Source: Camelus bactrianus (lineage: Eukaryota; Chordata; Mammalia; Artiodactyla; Camelidae). From it: 64,000 nt of DNA. The stretch lies in NCBI RefSeq assembly GCF_048773025.1, contig NC_133540.1, forward strand, positions 74,279,501 through 74,343,500. The letters are read 5' to 3'. Positions 36,511 to 48,775 of the stretch are shown piece after piece. A program made the position numbers and the translations under genes. The notes under the pieces are model-generated. The model searched no databases. It worked only from the letters and a program-made list of their open reading frames with translations, and had not been told where the DNA came from. Every line of letters starts with the position of its first letter. Positions within the stretch are counted from its first letter, which is position 1.

Positions 36511-36691
36511 GTAGTGGTTCTCAGTCTTCAGTGTGTATCAGAACCACATGGAGGACTTGTTGGACTTTTGGGCCCCACCCCCAGGATTTCTAATCCGGTT
36601 GGTTTCAGGTGGGAACTGTAAATCTACATTTCTGAAAAGTTCCCAGATGCTGCTGCTGCTGGTCTACAGCCCATATTTTTAGAGTCACTGG
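36511..36691. mobile_element. hAT-Charlie non-autonomous element (MER20/MER5-type)
   Basis: It starts 'tagtggttctcag' and ends in 'agagtcactgg', the terminal inverted repeats of the group. The inside has 'gggccccacccccaggattt', 'aaatctacatttctgaaaag' and 'cccagatgctgctgctgctg'. The order fits MER20 best, with MER5A as the alternative. Confidence 0.85.
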
Positions 36692-36699
36692 CATAAAGT

Positions 36700-38980
36700 A
36701 TAGGTGAGCTCTGTAGGTATTTAGTAAGCAGGTTATTGGGGAAGTTTTGATTTTCAGGGAGAGTGTAATGTCTTTGAATAGATAGTGGTAATGGTCTCTA
36801 CTTTGGTCTTCTTTGTTGAAAAGAAAAAATAAGTTTCTTTGCATTTTTGGTAGTGTGTTACTAAAGCTGACTGTCTTCTTTCTTGAGCAGCATGCCACAG
36901 CTGAACAGCTCTTAACATCTCTTTTGGGGGCCAAAATGGTGTAATATTCTATCTGACAATATGCCTGCTATTTCCCTGCTGATCTCAGAGTGGCAGAGTA
37001 AGAGCCTTGTGTCTCAAGTCCAGGAACTGTTGATGGCTGCCATGAGGGCTGAATGGACTCTTTAACTGATGAAGTCTCAGGGTTTTCTGTAAAGCCTTTA
37101 GAAGAATTTGAAAATAAATTTCCTTTTGAAAGAGAAGGAAAGAGGCTTTTGGAAATAAGTACCTTTTGAAGATGTTTCCATCACTGGTGAACAGGGAGCA
37201 AGGAATTGAAATATAAGTGCCACTTGTTTGGATTTTTTGCTGTGGAACATGGTCCACATTACCTGCCCTAATGTTTTCATTAGGAGGAGGATGCACACAC
37301 ATTTTACATGGCTGTCTTGGACAGCAACAAAGAAAACTGGCAAGTAGCATAGAGATAAAAGTGCTAACTAGCAGCACCCAGGATGAGAAACATTTGGGCA
37401 ACACTTAATACTGTGAAGCAGGACAGTGTGTTTTAAACCCTGCCGACAATGTGCTGTATGAGAGCTACATTTGGCTAATTTCATCCTCACAAGTACTGTT
37501 TTTCAAAATCTCACTTCTTGTTACTCTAATTTTCTCAGGCCTGCCTTCATCTTCATTTTCTGTTTGCCTTTAATCCTTTAATATATTCTTCTTATTTTTA
37601 TCTGACTGTTCCAAATACTTAATATTTGGAGAAACTCTTTTTCAGTCAGATCTGGTACCTGTCATGGAACAGTAAATAATCATAGTATTATAGATTAGAT
37701 TTTAAAAAGGCCATTTAAGTCACATCAGTGCTAGCCATATTAATATCTAAGATGCCAAGGGGCTTTCACTCTATGGAACTCAGAGGAGACTGAAATGTCT
37801 TAATCCTTCAAATGTGGAAGCAGAAGAGGAGAGATCATTTTCACTTCTACGTGAGCAAAACTTGTCTGTCCAAGGGCATGCAGAGTCCTAGAAACACTGA
37901 GTAAAAGGAACGGAGCTGGCAGACAGTTTGCTGGTTGCGGGCAATCTTGTCTGTTTGCCTGAACAAATTTCTTCAGTGCCCCCAACACTTATCCCCTTCA
38001 AAATCAATTGGGACTTACAAGAACTTGCAAACTGTTTTTAAACAAGTCAGAGCTAGAGCATTAAAAATGGTGAATAGCTGTAAATACCAGAGAAATAGTG
38101 TATGGGTAAAAATGCAGATGTTTATGCAGTAGTTTTGGTTCCAAACATTCCCATTTCTCAAGGCATTTGAATATTTTTGGTTTACAAAATACTTCCACTT
38201 GTTTTTTTAATGTTAGAAGTGTCTACATTTTTATAACTCCTACTAAGGTATCTTATGTTCATTACTGTCTCCATAAAAGCTAGTGATTTGGTGACAGTGG
38301 TGCACTTTATGAGCTGTCATGGGATATGCTATATATTATGTTAAGGCGAGGAGGGAGAAGATGACAAACAAATCATGAAGTTGTCCATTTTTCTAGACAA
38401 TTTTACATCTGTTTTCCTCATTTTTAAAAACATTTTAAATGATCTATGTGTTTGGCAAAGTAAAATGTTTGTGTTGCTTTTTCATGCTTGGTGCAATTAA
38501 GGACTGTGTTCTTATGAAAACATACATTTCACATTTTTTTCTTTTAAATCAAACAGTGAAGAAGAGATTTGGATGCTCATTCTGGTTGTGTTATTAAAGA
38601 ACTGAGTCATTTCTGAGTCTCTTTCTCTGTTATAAAGAAATAATAGTACTAAGTACCTCAGATCTGGGTATAATATGGACTCCAAGATATTGGAGAATGA
38701 GGCAAAGTGATTTGTACTTACCACATTGCCTATGTGGTATTTGGGTTACTACTAGGGTATAGTCGTCATCATAAATAAATACGTTGGTATTTTAGTGTAT
38801 CAATCTATTTATGGAATTTTGGTTAATACAACATAATCCCACTTGGACCTGACCATTCTTGGGCAAATTTAGTACAAAAATAAAGGAACATTGTAAAGTT
38901 AAATTTAAAGATTTAGATTTAACTGTGTAAGTGTTCGAAACTTTCATACCTAAGTGATCACCATAATCAAAATTTAAAGA
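36700..38980. other. Unassigned intergenic sequence
   Basis: No repeat or gene recognised. The 139-codon minus frame at 36,985-37,404 overlaps a second minus frame and a plus frame over the same bases and shows no domain. Confidence 0.45.
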
Positions 38981-38989
38981 AAAGTGATA

Positions 38990-39260
38990 TGTTGGGATAA
39001 AATGTTTATAACTACTGTAATGGCTAAATGATTAACAGCCTCAGTGCATAAAGAGGCCTTAAAAATCAGTAAGAAAAACTTTCAGATTACAAGAGAAAAA
39101 AGAACAGAAGACATGCATAGTCCATTCACATAAGAAGAAAATTAATGGCAAATAAGAATGAAAAAACATCAAATTTTACCAATAATCAAAGACTTATGAG
39201 CCAAAATCAGACACCATTCCTTTTGATCAAATTGGCAAAGATTTTAAAGGCTAATATTTA
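38990..39260 (+). mobile_element. Old L1 fragment, sense
   Basis: 'cataaagaggccttaaaaat', 'aagaaaattaatggcaaata' and 'gaatgaaaaaacatc' match the old L1 ORF2 3' part ('...aaagaggaaatgcaaat'). It is diverged. Confidence 0.5.
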
Positions 39261-39384
39261 ATTCTTAGTCATTTGTTCAATACAAATGGCTTTCCCTGCA
39301 AATTTAGGGTGGCCCTGAGATTTTAGAATGTGTACCATTGTAGCATGCTACCATTTTCTTCCTGGGCAATGCAGTAGTGGGGGA

Positions 39385-39600
39385 TGAGACGAAGCTTTGG
39401 AACCAGGCACTATAAGTTAGATTCCCAGCACGCCTATCTACAGTTTGGCCTTGAAGAGGCTGTCAGTTCTTAAACCTCTGAGCTTCTAATTTCTCTTCTG
39501 TAAAATGGGGTAATGCCTAGTTTGCAATTATTGTGAACAGGCAATGAAACTAATAATGCTTCTAGAAAATAGTAGCTGCCTAATAAATGGTGGCTCTTCT
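39385..39600 (+). mobile_element. MIR SINE, sense, near full length
   Basis: 'agctttggaaccaggcacta' starts it. 'taatttctcttctgtaaaat' is the core, and 'tagctgcctaataaatgg' ends it. Confidence 0.8.
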
Positions 39601-39609
39601 GTCATTTTT

Positions 39610-41730
39610 AGACTTTTCTAGAGTGTCAAACGTGGAATTTCAAAATTTGTATTTTGTAATGCAAAAGACCATTCAGAGTAAGTGTCAGATACAAATACTG
39701 GCTCATCAGTAAATCCCAGGCTGCTTTATGCTATGAAACATATGATGGTGTGACTCTGGATGTCACTTGTTTCTAAATAATAGGGAACTTTTTTTTTTTT
39801 TTTAGACAATAGGCATCTTGAAATTTTTTTCCCCTATCAATAGTCCATACTGGATTTTGCAGCACAAAATATAAAATTCATGCAGAACAGAGTGAGACAG
39901 ACTAAGCAGGAGACAGAGGCATCATACAAAAAGACAAAACCTATCCCCTGGGTAACAGGTCGATTTCCCTTAGAAGGAATTTTACAGATACACACAGGAG
40001 GATAACCCAGTCTATTACATAGCTATCTGCAGTAGCAAGTGAGGAATGAGTCTCTCTAGAGTTAGAGAAATGCATTTGATGAGGCTGCTGTTCAAAGTTC
40101 AGTTAAAATGTAAACTCTGAATAACTGAGGATGGAGAGACGGAGACAGGTTCTGATACCAGTAAGCAGCTTATGTGTGTGGTTCTGGAAGAGCTTGGAGC
40201 ACCGAACAAGGGGGCCCAGGCAAGACCAAGTCAGAAAAGCAGCAGGCAACTTCTGCCAGGAAGAGGTTTTTGTGCTTGTGCAATGATGAACAATTGGAAT
40301 TAACAATACACCAAAATGCTTACAGCTTAGTCTGGGTATGTGTAGCCTCAGTATCTACTAGCTCAATATTATCCTGCCTGATACATAACAAGACTTTAGA
40401 TCTCCTTCATCCAAAATGTTTCTTCCTTATTTTGGGGAGTCTTCACAGAATGGTAGTCAGTTGCCTAAAGTCACTAGCATTAACTTCTATCCATCAGCTT
40501 CTTCTTCTCCAGTACTGGCTGCCACTTTTATACACCTGCTGCCTGTAGACCCTTTGGAGAGGGACTTAATTGCTGCACTGACATCATGAGAATTCAGTGT
40601 TGACATGAAGAATGATGTCTCTTAGGCACCAGAACTGAGCTGGATCCCAGTGGAGGCTGGACAAAGGGCCTCCTCATCTCAACCATACTCTTCCAGTTCC
40701 CTGAAGGAGATCTACTTGTGCTCAGTGAACCCAAAACCTGTCCAAGGGACCCTAATGGACAGTGGCCCAGCTCTGGTCAGTGTATGTTCTGTGTCTTCCT
40801 TTATAGTTCCCTCACCTCATCAAAACGTCCTCTCTCCTCTTCCATGTATAACCATTCCTCTCCCCTCATCTCATCCCATAGTGGCCCTACAGGATGCTAA
40901 TGGTACTGCATGTGAGTAGGGGCGTGGTCTATAGCCCAAATGCCTACCTAGCTAAGTCTAAGCCTGCTTAAGTTAACTCTTAGGAAAGGGCTCATTCACT
41001 CCGCAGTGTAAAAAACAGCCATTCTCAGTGTCAGTTTCATTGTCATAAAGTTTTCAAGAAAAGAATCTGTATTGTAATAGAACAAACTGTAAACCCCAAC
41101 GAGAAATTAAAAGAAATGTTCTGCTTCCTGGGGCTGGCTGACCAGTTTGACAGGTCCCCACGTCTTCCAGAAGGGATTGAGCAAAACTTGTTTTAGGCTG
41201 GGTTTGCCACACATTCTCCATGCTTCCGAATAGGTTATACTTTTTGATACTCATTTTTTTTTTAGCTTACAATTTTCCTCAGATAACAGTAAGCAGTTTC
41301 TCATTTCCTTCCTCCTTTGATATATGATCTTTCAAATATTCATAGATGTTTTCCTTACCTTTTTGTTGTGAACCTGAGATATTTATCTTCAGTCCTTCAA
41401 TCACATCGTTTGTGCTATTCTGAGTTCTTGTCCAAATGTATGGCAGCTGGAAGTTTGTAGAGTCTGGCTCCCAGAGTGGAATAAGGAAGTAAAAAGCTTT
41501 TGGGCAAATGGCCTTGGGGCTTGCAGCCATGGGCAGTAATGGTTTCCTCCTGACTGTCACTTCCCTGGGTCTGAACCTCAGTTCAGGTTTTCCTATTCTT
41601 CCCACTCCAGAAATAGCAAAGCTTTGGCATCTAAGGGAAGGGAGCTATCTTTTTGTTTTTTTCATGCATCCCAGGTTCTTGGGAGGGAGCTTCTGAACCC
41701 TTAGAATTTCCTATTTGATAGGAGTGTCTT
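39610..41730. other. Unassigned intergenic sequence
   Basis: Includes a T run near 39,789. Open frames at 40,174-40,548, 40,650-40,919 (+) and 41,279-41,605 (-) are single, unspliced and unlike any family I know. Confidence 0.45.
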
Positions 41731-41739
41731 TGTTATTCA

Positions 41740-42005
41740 CTGTAATATATATATATATTTAGTTTATATTATATACATTATTTATATATTATATATATCT
41801 AAGATATATTTAGTTCAATCCTCACAATAACCATTTTATTAGATAATATTATTATTCCTTTTCTATAGGTTAAATAACATAGAGGCACAGGGAAGTCAAT
41901 AATTTGTCTTAAATCACACAGCTGAAAAATGGTAGAGTCAAGATTTGAACCCAGGCAGGCTGGCTGTGGAGTTCATGTTCTTAATCTCTAAGCTATACTG
42001 CATCA
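41740..42005 (-). mobile_element. MIR SINE, antisense, with an AT-rich left part
   Basis: 'gaggcacagggaagtcaata', 'aatcacacagctgaaaaatg' and 'agatttgaacccaggcaggc' are close to consensus. The left part contains a TA-rich run. Confidence 0.85.
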
Positions 42006-42009
42006 CAGA

Positions 42010-42200
42010 AAAATTGTGACACTAGCTAACATATTTGGGACAATTGCTATGTGCAGGCATAATACTTGCCTGCATTAATATATTTAATCTCCACAACAGT
42101 CTATTCTAGGGACTATTAGATGATGAACGTAAAGTATAGAGAGGTTAAATACTTGCCCAAGACCAGCAGGTTAGTAAGTGGCAAAACTAATACCCAGTAC
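42010..42200 (-). mobile_element. Second MIR SINE, antisense, adjacent
   Basis: 'tgctatgtgcaggcataata', 'tttaatctccacaacagtct' and 'cagcaggttagtaagtggca' form a second antisense MIR directly behind the first. It is more diverged, so it is a separate insertion rather than a duplication. Confidence 0.75.
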
Positions 42201-42209
42201 TTTGTAAAA

Positions 42210-43665
42210 AAATTATCCCAGTTCTCTAATTTGCTTGAGGGAGCATGTTTAGGTGACAAGACTAGCAATGGGAGGGTAGATTTCACTCTGTGGTTCCAGA
42301 GGGACATTGCTAAACCTTGTGAAAGAAAAGAAGAGAGGCAAGCAAAGATACTACAAAGAATCACTTACATACACACCTAAGAGACACCCAAAACAGTGCG
42401 TAGATGGGGAGACAGTCCCTGAGTTACCTGTGTCCCGCATTAGAATAATAAACCCCCCATCCACATGGTAAAATGTGTCAAGGAGCCCCTTTTCAGCCTA
42501 GACTCTGAGAAGATTGTCAAGTGCCCCAGTAATCCTCTTGTTTCTGCTTCTCCTGGTAGCCGAGAGGCAGATCAGGCTACATTTTTGCTAAAGCTGGTCA
42601 TTCTGAAGTTTGTTCAGACATGTGATGGTGTATTTCTTCCTTAAGTCATTATGCTATGGATGGGAATTACTGACTTACACCCTCTCTGCCATATCTTTTC
42701 CACTTTCACAGCTTCTGTTTACAGATCCTAGGGGATCAAACCTTTTACAAAACTGCAACTCTTCTCAACAAGCTTTTACTATGAAAGGCAGAGGCACAAT
42801 TCTTTAAAAGTATGCTTTTTAGTTGTTTCATTTTGAGAGAGAAAGAATAAACTATCAATAACTTTTACATGGGTGTGTGCACAGATAATTATTTCCCTAA
42901 AAAGTAATAGAGACAACAAAGTATGCCTGGTGGGGTGCACAGCAATGTGCTGGCAGTATTGATCTGGGGACTGCAAGCTTGTTACCAGGTAAGAAATTAA
43001 AAAGAAGGACGGCACAGTTCACTCATTCTCGGCATGAGTTTGTAGCATCTGTGCTCTGGGTTCTGCGCTGGCTTCCCATCTGCTAGGGGACGCAATTCAA
43101 GGAGTCAAGGTGGAGATTGTGATCTATGGGCTCATGGTGATTGGATCCTCACTCCTAAACTATGCCCCCTCTCTTTCTTGGCAGGGGCTGGTGACAGCTG
43201 AAATGCTGGATTCCTCTTGGGGAGAATTCTATATTGGGACTCTTCAGGCAGGGAGGTCCCAGGAGAGGGCCATCAGAAGTAGAATAGATTCCCTGTTATC
43301 CCGCAGTAACCTAAATCTGTTGACTTTTCTGGCCCCTGGCAGAGCTGTCAAGCACTAATGTTGGCTTAAATTAACAGTGATGACTCCTGGGCAGAGGGAG
43401 GGAGGTGAAGGCCAAATTGACTGGAGGATAGGCTCAGTGTCCACTCTTTCTTTCCTGCCCATGTTCCTCATCTTGTGTTCCCTTTCTCTGTTAAATTGGT
43501 GAATTTATCCCAGCACCTGCTATGCTGTTGCCTCAGCTGGGAACCCTGGAATCACTGTCTAGTTCTATTTTCCTTATTTCCCATGTCCAGTTAGCCATCT
43601 CAGTCTCACATTTGACTCTTGCAATATTTTTTCAGAAGAGAGAATCCCTCACGTTATTGAGATCT
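42210..43665. other. Unassigned intergenic sequence
   Basis: No repeat or gene recognised. Open frames here are short and unrelated to known families. Confidence 0.45.
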
Positions 43666-43683
43666 GCCGTAGATCAGATTCTT

Positions 43684-44831
43684 TTAAAAAAATTTGTTAT
43701 TTATTGAAGTATAGTCAGTTACAGTTTCTGGTGTACAGCATAGTATTTTAGTCATACATACACATACATACATTTGTTTTCATATTCTTTTTCATTATAG
43801 GTTACTACAAGATATTGAATATAGTTCCCTGTGCTATACAGAAGAAATTTATGTTTTAATCTATTTTGTATATAGTAGTTAATATTAGCAATAATATTAG
43901 CAATTCTTGAACTTCCAATTTATCCTTCCCACCTCCATTCCCCCCCAGGTAACCATAGGTTTGTTTACTATGTCTGCGAGTCTGTGTTTTGTAGGTAAGT
44001 TTATTAGTGGCTTTTTTAAAATTTCTTTTTTTGCTTCAGCATTTGTTTTTTAAAAATTTTTTAATTAAAAAAAAGTGTATATATATTTATTGTAGTATAG
44101 TCAGTTTACAATGTTGTGTCAATTTCTGTACAGCACAATGCTTCTGTTATTCATGAACATACATATATTCGTTTTCATGTTCTTTTTCACCGTAAGTTAC
44201 TACAAGATATTGAGTATAGTTCCCTGCGCTATACAGCATGAACTTGTTTATCTATTCTATATATATCAGTTAGTATCTGCAAATCTCTAACTCCCAATTT
44301 ATCCCTTCCCACCTCCTTCCCCCACCCCTGGTAACCATAAGTTTGTTTTCTAAGACTGAGTCTGTTTCTGTTTTGCAAATAAGTTTGTCTGTCTTTTTTT
44401 TTTTTTAGATTCCACGTGTAAGTGATATCATATGGCATTTTTCTTTCTCTTTCTGACTTCACTTATAATGACAATCTCCAGGTTCATCCATTTGCTGCCA
44501 GTGACATTATTTTATTATTTTTTATGGCCAAGTAGTATTCTATTAGTATAAATATACCACAACTTCCTTATCCAGTCATCTGTCAATGGACATTTAGGTT
44601 GTTTTCATGTCATGGCTATTGTAAATAGTGCTGCAGTGAACACTGGGGTGCATGTATCTTTTAGGATTAAGGTTCCTTCTGGATATATGCCCAGGAGCGG
44701 GATTGCTGGATCATATGGTAAACCTATTTTTAGTGTTTTGAGGAATCATTTGTGGACTTTTGAATGATGGCCATTCTGACTGGTGTGAGGTGATACCTCA
44801 CTGTGGTTTTGATTTCCATTTCTCTGTGCCC
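43684..44831 (-). mobile_element. L1 insertion(s), antisense, with two 3' UTR copies and a 14-bp TSD
   Basis: Flanked by 'tagatcagattctt' (43,670-43,683) and 'tagatcatattctt' (44,832-44,845), one mismatch. Inside are two antisense copies of the same L1 3' UTR. The first (about 43,690-44,010) and second (about 44,050-44,400) both carry 'gaagtatagtcagtt'-like starts, 'actacaagatattga' and 'tagttccctg'. The second runs on through 'ttccttctggatatatgccc' to 'tgatttccatttctctgt'. Either a young L1 landed in the tail of another, or the tail was duplicated. The UTR is of even-toed ungulate type. Confidence 0.85.
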
Positions 44832-44949
44832 TAGATCATATTCTTACCATGAGCTGCTTGCATTAGGAGATCTTTGTAACTAGTTTCTCTGCCATTAACA
44901 TTGCCCTCTCCAATTTAACAAAAACAGATTCCAGAATGATTTTTCTAAA

Positions 44950-45105
44950 GTGGTGGTTCTCAAACTTTACTACATATCTGAATCATCTGGGACATTTTAA
45001 AATGTCCATATCATATACCTTACCAATTAAGTTGGGATTGGGCCCCAGCATCAGCATTTTTTAAATAACTCCCCAAGTGAATCCAATGTGTAGTCAGATC
45101 TGAAA
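44950..45105. mobile_element. MER5A-type hAT-Charlie element
   Basis: 'gtggttctcaaactttacta', 'gaatcatctgggacatttta' and 'gggccccagcatcagcattt' follow MER5A order. The right terminal repeat is worn. Confidence 0.85.
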
Positions 45106-45419
45106 TTACTATCTGATCATATCCATTTCTAATACAGTCAGATTCTGTCACATTGTGTGTTCCATCCCACGACACTCCTGCACCCTAAACAACTAAATTT
45201 GAATAGATTATGATTGACCTTTGGGTTGTGCAAATGTGTGGGTTTAGACATACTCATAGTGACACCAACCTAAAGTATCACATGGACTACTTCAACTCCT
45301 AGCCGCCACCCCATGATCTGCTTAAGTACGTAGTTTTGCCTTTTCCATAATTGTCATAAATGGGGTCAAACTGTGAGCAGCCTTCTCAGATTGGATTCTT
45401 TCAGTTAGTAATATACAAG

Positions 45420-46078
45420 TGAGACAGGAAGAGGGAAGAGCACAGCCATTCAAGGAATAACACAGCAATTAACACCAGAATGGCTAAAGATTCAACCCCC
45501 AGGAGGCCTTGAGGCTCAAGATGGTGGGAGATTTGGCTTCTAGTAGACCTTGAACTTCATTATACGCCCACTGTAATATATTAACATGGTGAATAACATG
45601 CCCACAGGCACCGTGACAGTCCAAAGGCCAGCCACAAAAGGTCAAAGAGTGGGAAATGACCAACTTCGTGGGAATCCTGGCCCCTTCCCAGCCCCTTCCC
45701 CAGGCTAGTTAGACTGGTCCTTCCACTTACTAGCGTATGAAGCCACTTAGCCCATAAAAACTAGCAAAGTGGCTGCTGCTGCCGCCCCCCCTCTTCCTCC
45801 CCCACTCCCCCCACTTCAGAGACAACCTGCACTCTGTCTGTGGAGTGTGTACCTACTTTTACTCTAATCTGAACACCCAACCTCCATACCTTGTGGCCTT
45901 TCTTTTGCCTTTCAGTGTATCTCTCTAAATCTACCTTGACTCAACTGTGGCTCGCTCTTGAATTCTTTCCTGTGTGAAGCCAAGGACCAACACTTGGTGG
46001 GGCATGTCTTGGGGTGGGGCTCAACCAAAGCCTGGGACATGGCCCTCCTCATGCCCTACATCCGTTTTTCTTGCATCA
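45420..46078 (+). mobile_element. Solitary ERV LTR (ERV1-like)
   Basis: It starts TGAGACAGG and ends near TTGCATCA, with a possible 4-bp duplication caag/cagg. It holds a TATA-like 'cccataaaaa' at 45,751 and the end-of-LTR style text 'gtggctcgctcttgaattct' and 'gtgtgaagccaaggacc'. There is no internal viral region. It looks younger than the L1 it sits in. The family is inferred from style only. Confidence 0.65.
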
Positions 46079-46152
46079 CAGGTAAGATTTACCCACGTCT
46101 TTCCATGAGTTGATGGTTTAATTTCTATTGCTGAGTAGTATTCCATTGCATA

Positions 46153-46684
46153 TGTATGGGAGGAAAACCAGTTTTCCTTCTTCCCATCTAGGTTCTTGGA
46201 TGAGACCTCCCAGCCCCTAATAAGACAGATTACTGGGAGAAAAACAAACAAGTTTAATAACATGTGTACCTCCTGTGTGCAGGGTAGATACCCAGGAAAA
46301 CTGAGTCCTTCCCTGAATGGCCAAAGGCATCACCTCAAATATGGTATTTAGCTAAAAACAAAAGCGAGGCGGTGGAGAGGGAGGAAGTCCATTATGGCAG
46401 GTAATCTTGAAAGCTCAGTAAACAAGAGTGTGTTTGTTATGCAGATTTAAGTTAGGACTTCTCTATTGACAAGAGTTAGTTGTGATTTAATCAGCCTTCT
46501 ATTTCTGGTACAAAGAGGGACACACCCTTACAAATGTAGATTTTCCTATTAAATGTAAATATCACTCACAAAAGGGCAACCTCTACTCAGTTTTCTATGT
46601 TTTTTTTTTTTTTTAAATTAGCCCACAGTAATCTTTATGCCAAAGAAGCCTATTTTGGGGTGGCTTACTCTGCTCTTATTGACA
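46153..46684 (-). mobile_element. Solitary LTR, shared type (copy A)
   Basis: Read on the minus strand it begins TGTCAATAAGAGCAGAG and ends CTCCCATACA, with an 'attaaacttg' polyadenylation block near the end. Shared blocks with copy B at 53,849 include 'gagggacacacccttа'-type text: 'gggacacaccctta', 'acaaaagggcaacctctact' and 'gtttaataacatgtg'/'gtttaatagcatgta'. A T run at about 46,600 is private to this copy. It is a fossil; probably ERVL-class, but unproven. Confidence 0.7.
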
Positions 46685-47574
46685 TGGATGTACCCCAATT
46701 TGCTTATGCCTTCATCTATTGAAGGACATCCTGATTTCAAATTTTTAGCCAATATGAACAGAGCTGCTGTACATAACTGCATCCTAGTTTGTGTTTGGAC
46801 ATAGTTTTTCGAAGCACTTGCCTAAATACTCGATGCAGGATTTTTGGATCCCAAGGTGAGACTTGCTTAGCTTTGAGAAAAACGACCAAACTCTTACGAA
46901 GTGGCTATGCATGCATTCCACCAGCAATGAGGGAGTTCTGCTGTTCCTCACCACCAGCAAATGGTATTATCATGTTTTTGGAGTTTAGTGGTCCCAATAG
47001 GTGTGCCTTGATATCTTGTGATTTTAACTTATAATTCCCTAATTGTATATGATACTGAGCATATTTTTTGTATGCTTATTTACTGTCTGTTTTGGCTGGG
47101 CATCTGTTCAGATCTTTACCCATTTTTATTTTAGAGCTCTTTGTTTATTATGAGTCCAAATCATGTATCAGATATGTGTTTTGTAAATATTTTTCTCACA
47201 GTTTGTGACTTGTCTTTTGGCTTTCTGAATGAGGTCTTTCAGAGTAGAAATCTTTTATAAAGTCCATAATACTACTTTTTTGTGGATTGGCTTTTTGTGT
47301 AGTGTGATAAAACGCAAAGGTCATAATCTACGTGACCAAATCCAAGGTCATGTAGTTTTTTTTCTGTTTATCTGTATAATTTTGAGAGCTTCGGATTTTA
47401 AATGTGTGTGAATAAGTTTGAGTGAATTTGTTGTAAGTTTTAAAGTTTTTGTCTCCATTCACATCATTCCTTAAGGCTTCCAATTAATTGTTCCTTAACT
47501 ATTTGGAGAAGTTATGGATATTTGGCTATATTTCAGTTTGAATTTTCAGTTTAAAGGATTCAGCATAACTATCC

Positions 47575-48030
47575 TCATGGCAGGGCCTCTGGTGGCTGTG
47601 AGGGTAGCTTGGTTCCCACCTCCCTATCCACAGTGTAGTGGACTGAGCGGAGCTGCCTTAGGGCATCCCTCCCCCCTGCCCACCCCCTGACTGTCAGGGT
47701 GGCTCGGTCTGAGCTTTCCCATTGTTCTGGCAGGGCCCAGAGCCCACCTCTCCCACCTGCAGTGGGAACCCACTTGGCTTCCTGCTCAGCTGACTGGAAC
47801 CATGTCTCCTCTGGACCTGGCAGGGCTTTGGGATCACAGGGGGCCATGTCCACGGTGACAGGAGCCAGTCTCCCCAGGACCCAACAGGAGGTGCTGCACT
47901 GAAGGAAAGATGAGGAGAAAAGAAACATGAGGAGAAGTTTCCTGTAAGGGCTGACTGCTAAGGGGAATCCCTCCTCAGAGGCCCTGGGAGAGGAAGGGCT
48001 GGATGTGGGAAACTGGGTTTTAGTCAGGTT
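47575..48030. other. GC-rich island inside L1 sequence
   Basis: About 455 bp of GC-rich sequence lies between antisense L1 text on both sides. Its left junction follows 'cataactatcctcatgg'; on the right L1 resumes with 'ttttgtgtgtagtgtggaca'. It could be an LTR, a piece of L1 5' UTR, or captured unique DNA. The 175-codon minus frame across it shows no domain. Confidence 0.55.
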
Positions 48031-48032
48031 TT

Positions 48033-48775
48033 GTGTGTAGTGTGGACAGTGTGCCATGTCCTTCTTTGGTGTGTGGTGTCTGGTTTTCCCAGCACCATTC
48101 ATTGAGTGGACTGTCTTTTCCCCAATGTAGTTTCCTGGTTCCTTTCTTGTGAATTAACTGACCACATACCCGTAGGCTTATTTCTGGACTCTATCTGTTC
48201 CTCTGGTCCATGTCTCTGTTTTTGTGCCAATTCCACACTTTTGGTGACTGTAATTTCCCAATGGAGTGTGAAGTCAGGGAAGGAGATACCTCCAGCCTGT
48301 TCTTCTTTCTCAGAATCCCTTTGGCTGTTCAGGGTCCTTTGGGTTTCCACACTAATGTTAGGAATGTTTGTTCTGTTTCTGTGAAAAATGCCACTGAACT
48401 TTATTTTATTTTATTGAAGTATAATCAGTTCACAATGTTCTGTTATTTTCTGGTGTAGGGTATAGTGATTTGGCAAGACTTGCTTTGAATTTGAACACAG
48501 CTTTGGGTAGAATGGATGTTTCCATTTATTTGTGCCTGTTCAGTTTCTTTCCTCAGTGTCTTAGAATTTTGAGTGTTCAGGTCTTTCACATCTTTGATTA
48601 AATTTATTGCTAGCTAATTTTTTAGATGCAATTGTAAATGGGATTTTTAAAAATTGTTTTCTAATGTTTTGTTATTGATGTATAGAAAGACAACTGATTT
48701 TTGTGTATTGATTTTGTATCTTGTAGCTTTACTACAATAATTCATTAGCTCTAACAGTTTTTTGATGGTTTGATG
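48033..48775 (-). mobile_element. L1 ORF2 C-terminal region, antisense, with a small nested L1 tail
   Basis: 'tggttttcccagcaccattc', 'tctgtgaaaaatgccactga' and 'tgcaattgtaaatgggattt' with 'attttgtatcttgtagcttt' are antisense ORF2. At about 48,400-48,470 'tattttattgaagtataatc' starts a short foreign L1 3' tail that interrupts it. Confidence 0.85.

Larger units (their letters stand above)
45180..47560 (-). mobile_element. Old L1 block A, antisense, interrupted by two LTRs
   Basis: Antisense L1 3' UTR to ORF2. Left piece: 'gtgggtttagacatactcat' and 'ctcagattggattctttcag'. Middle piece between the LTRs: 'acccacgtctttccatg' and 'tattccattgcata'. Right piece from 46,685: 'accccaatttgcttatgcct', 'catgcattccaccagcaatg' and 'ataaagtccataatact'. 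Its two foreign inserts are at 45,420-46,078 and 46,153-46,684. Confidence 0.8.

Noticed and set aside
41279-41605. 108-codon minus frame
   Set aside because: It reads somewhat like protein (NFQLPYIWTRTQNSTNDVIE) but is isolated, has no exon neighbours and matches no family I know; kept only as unassigned sequence.
47575-48102. 175-codon minus frame as a gene
   Set aside because: It crosses from a GC-rich insert into antisense L1 ORF2 and shows no recognisable domain.
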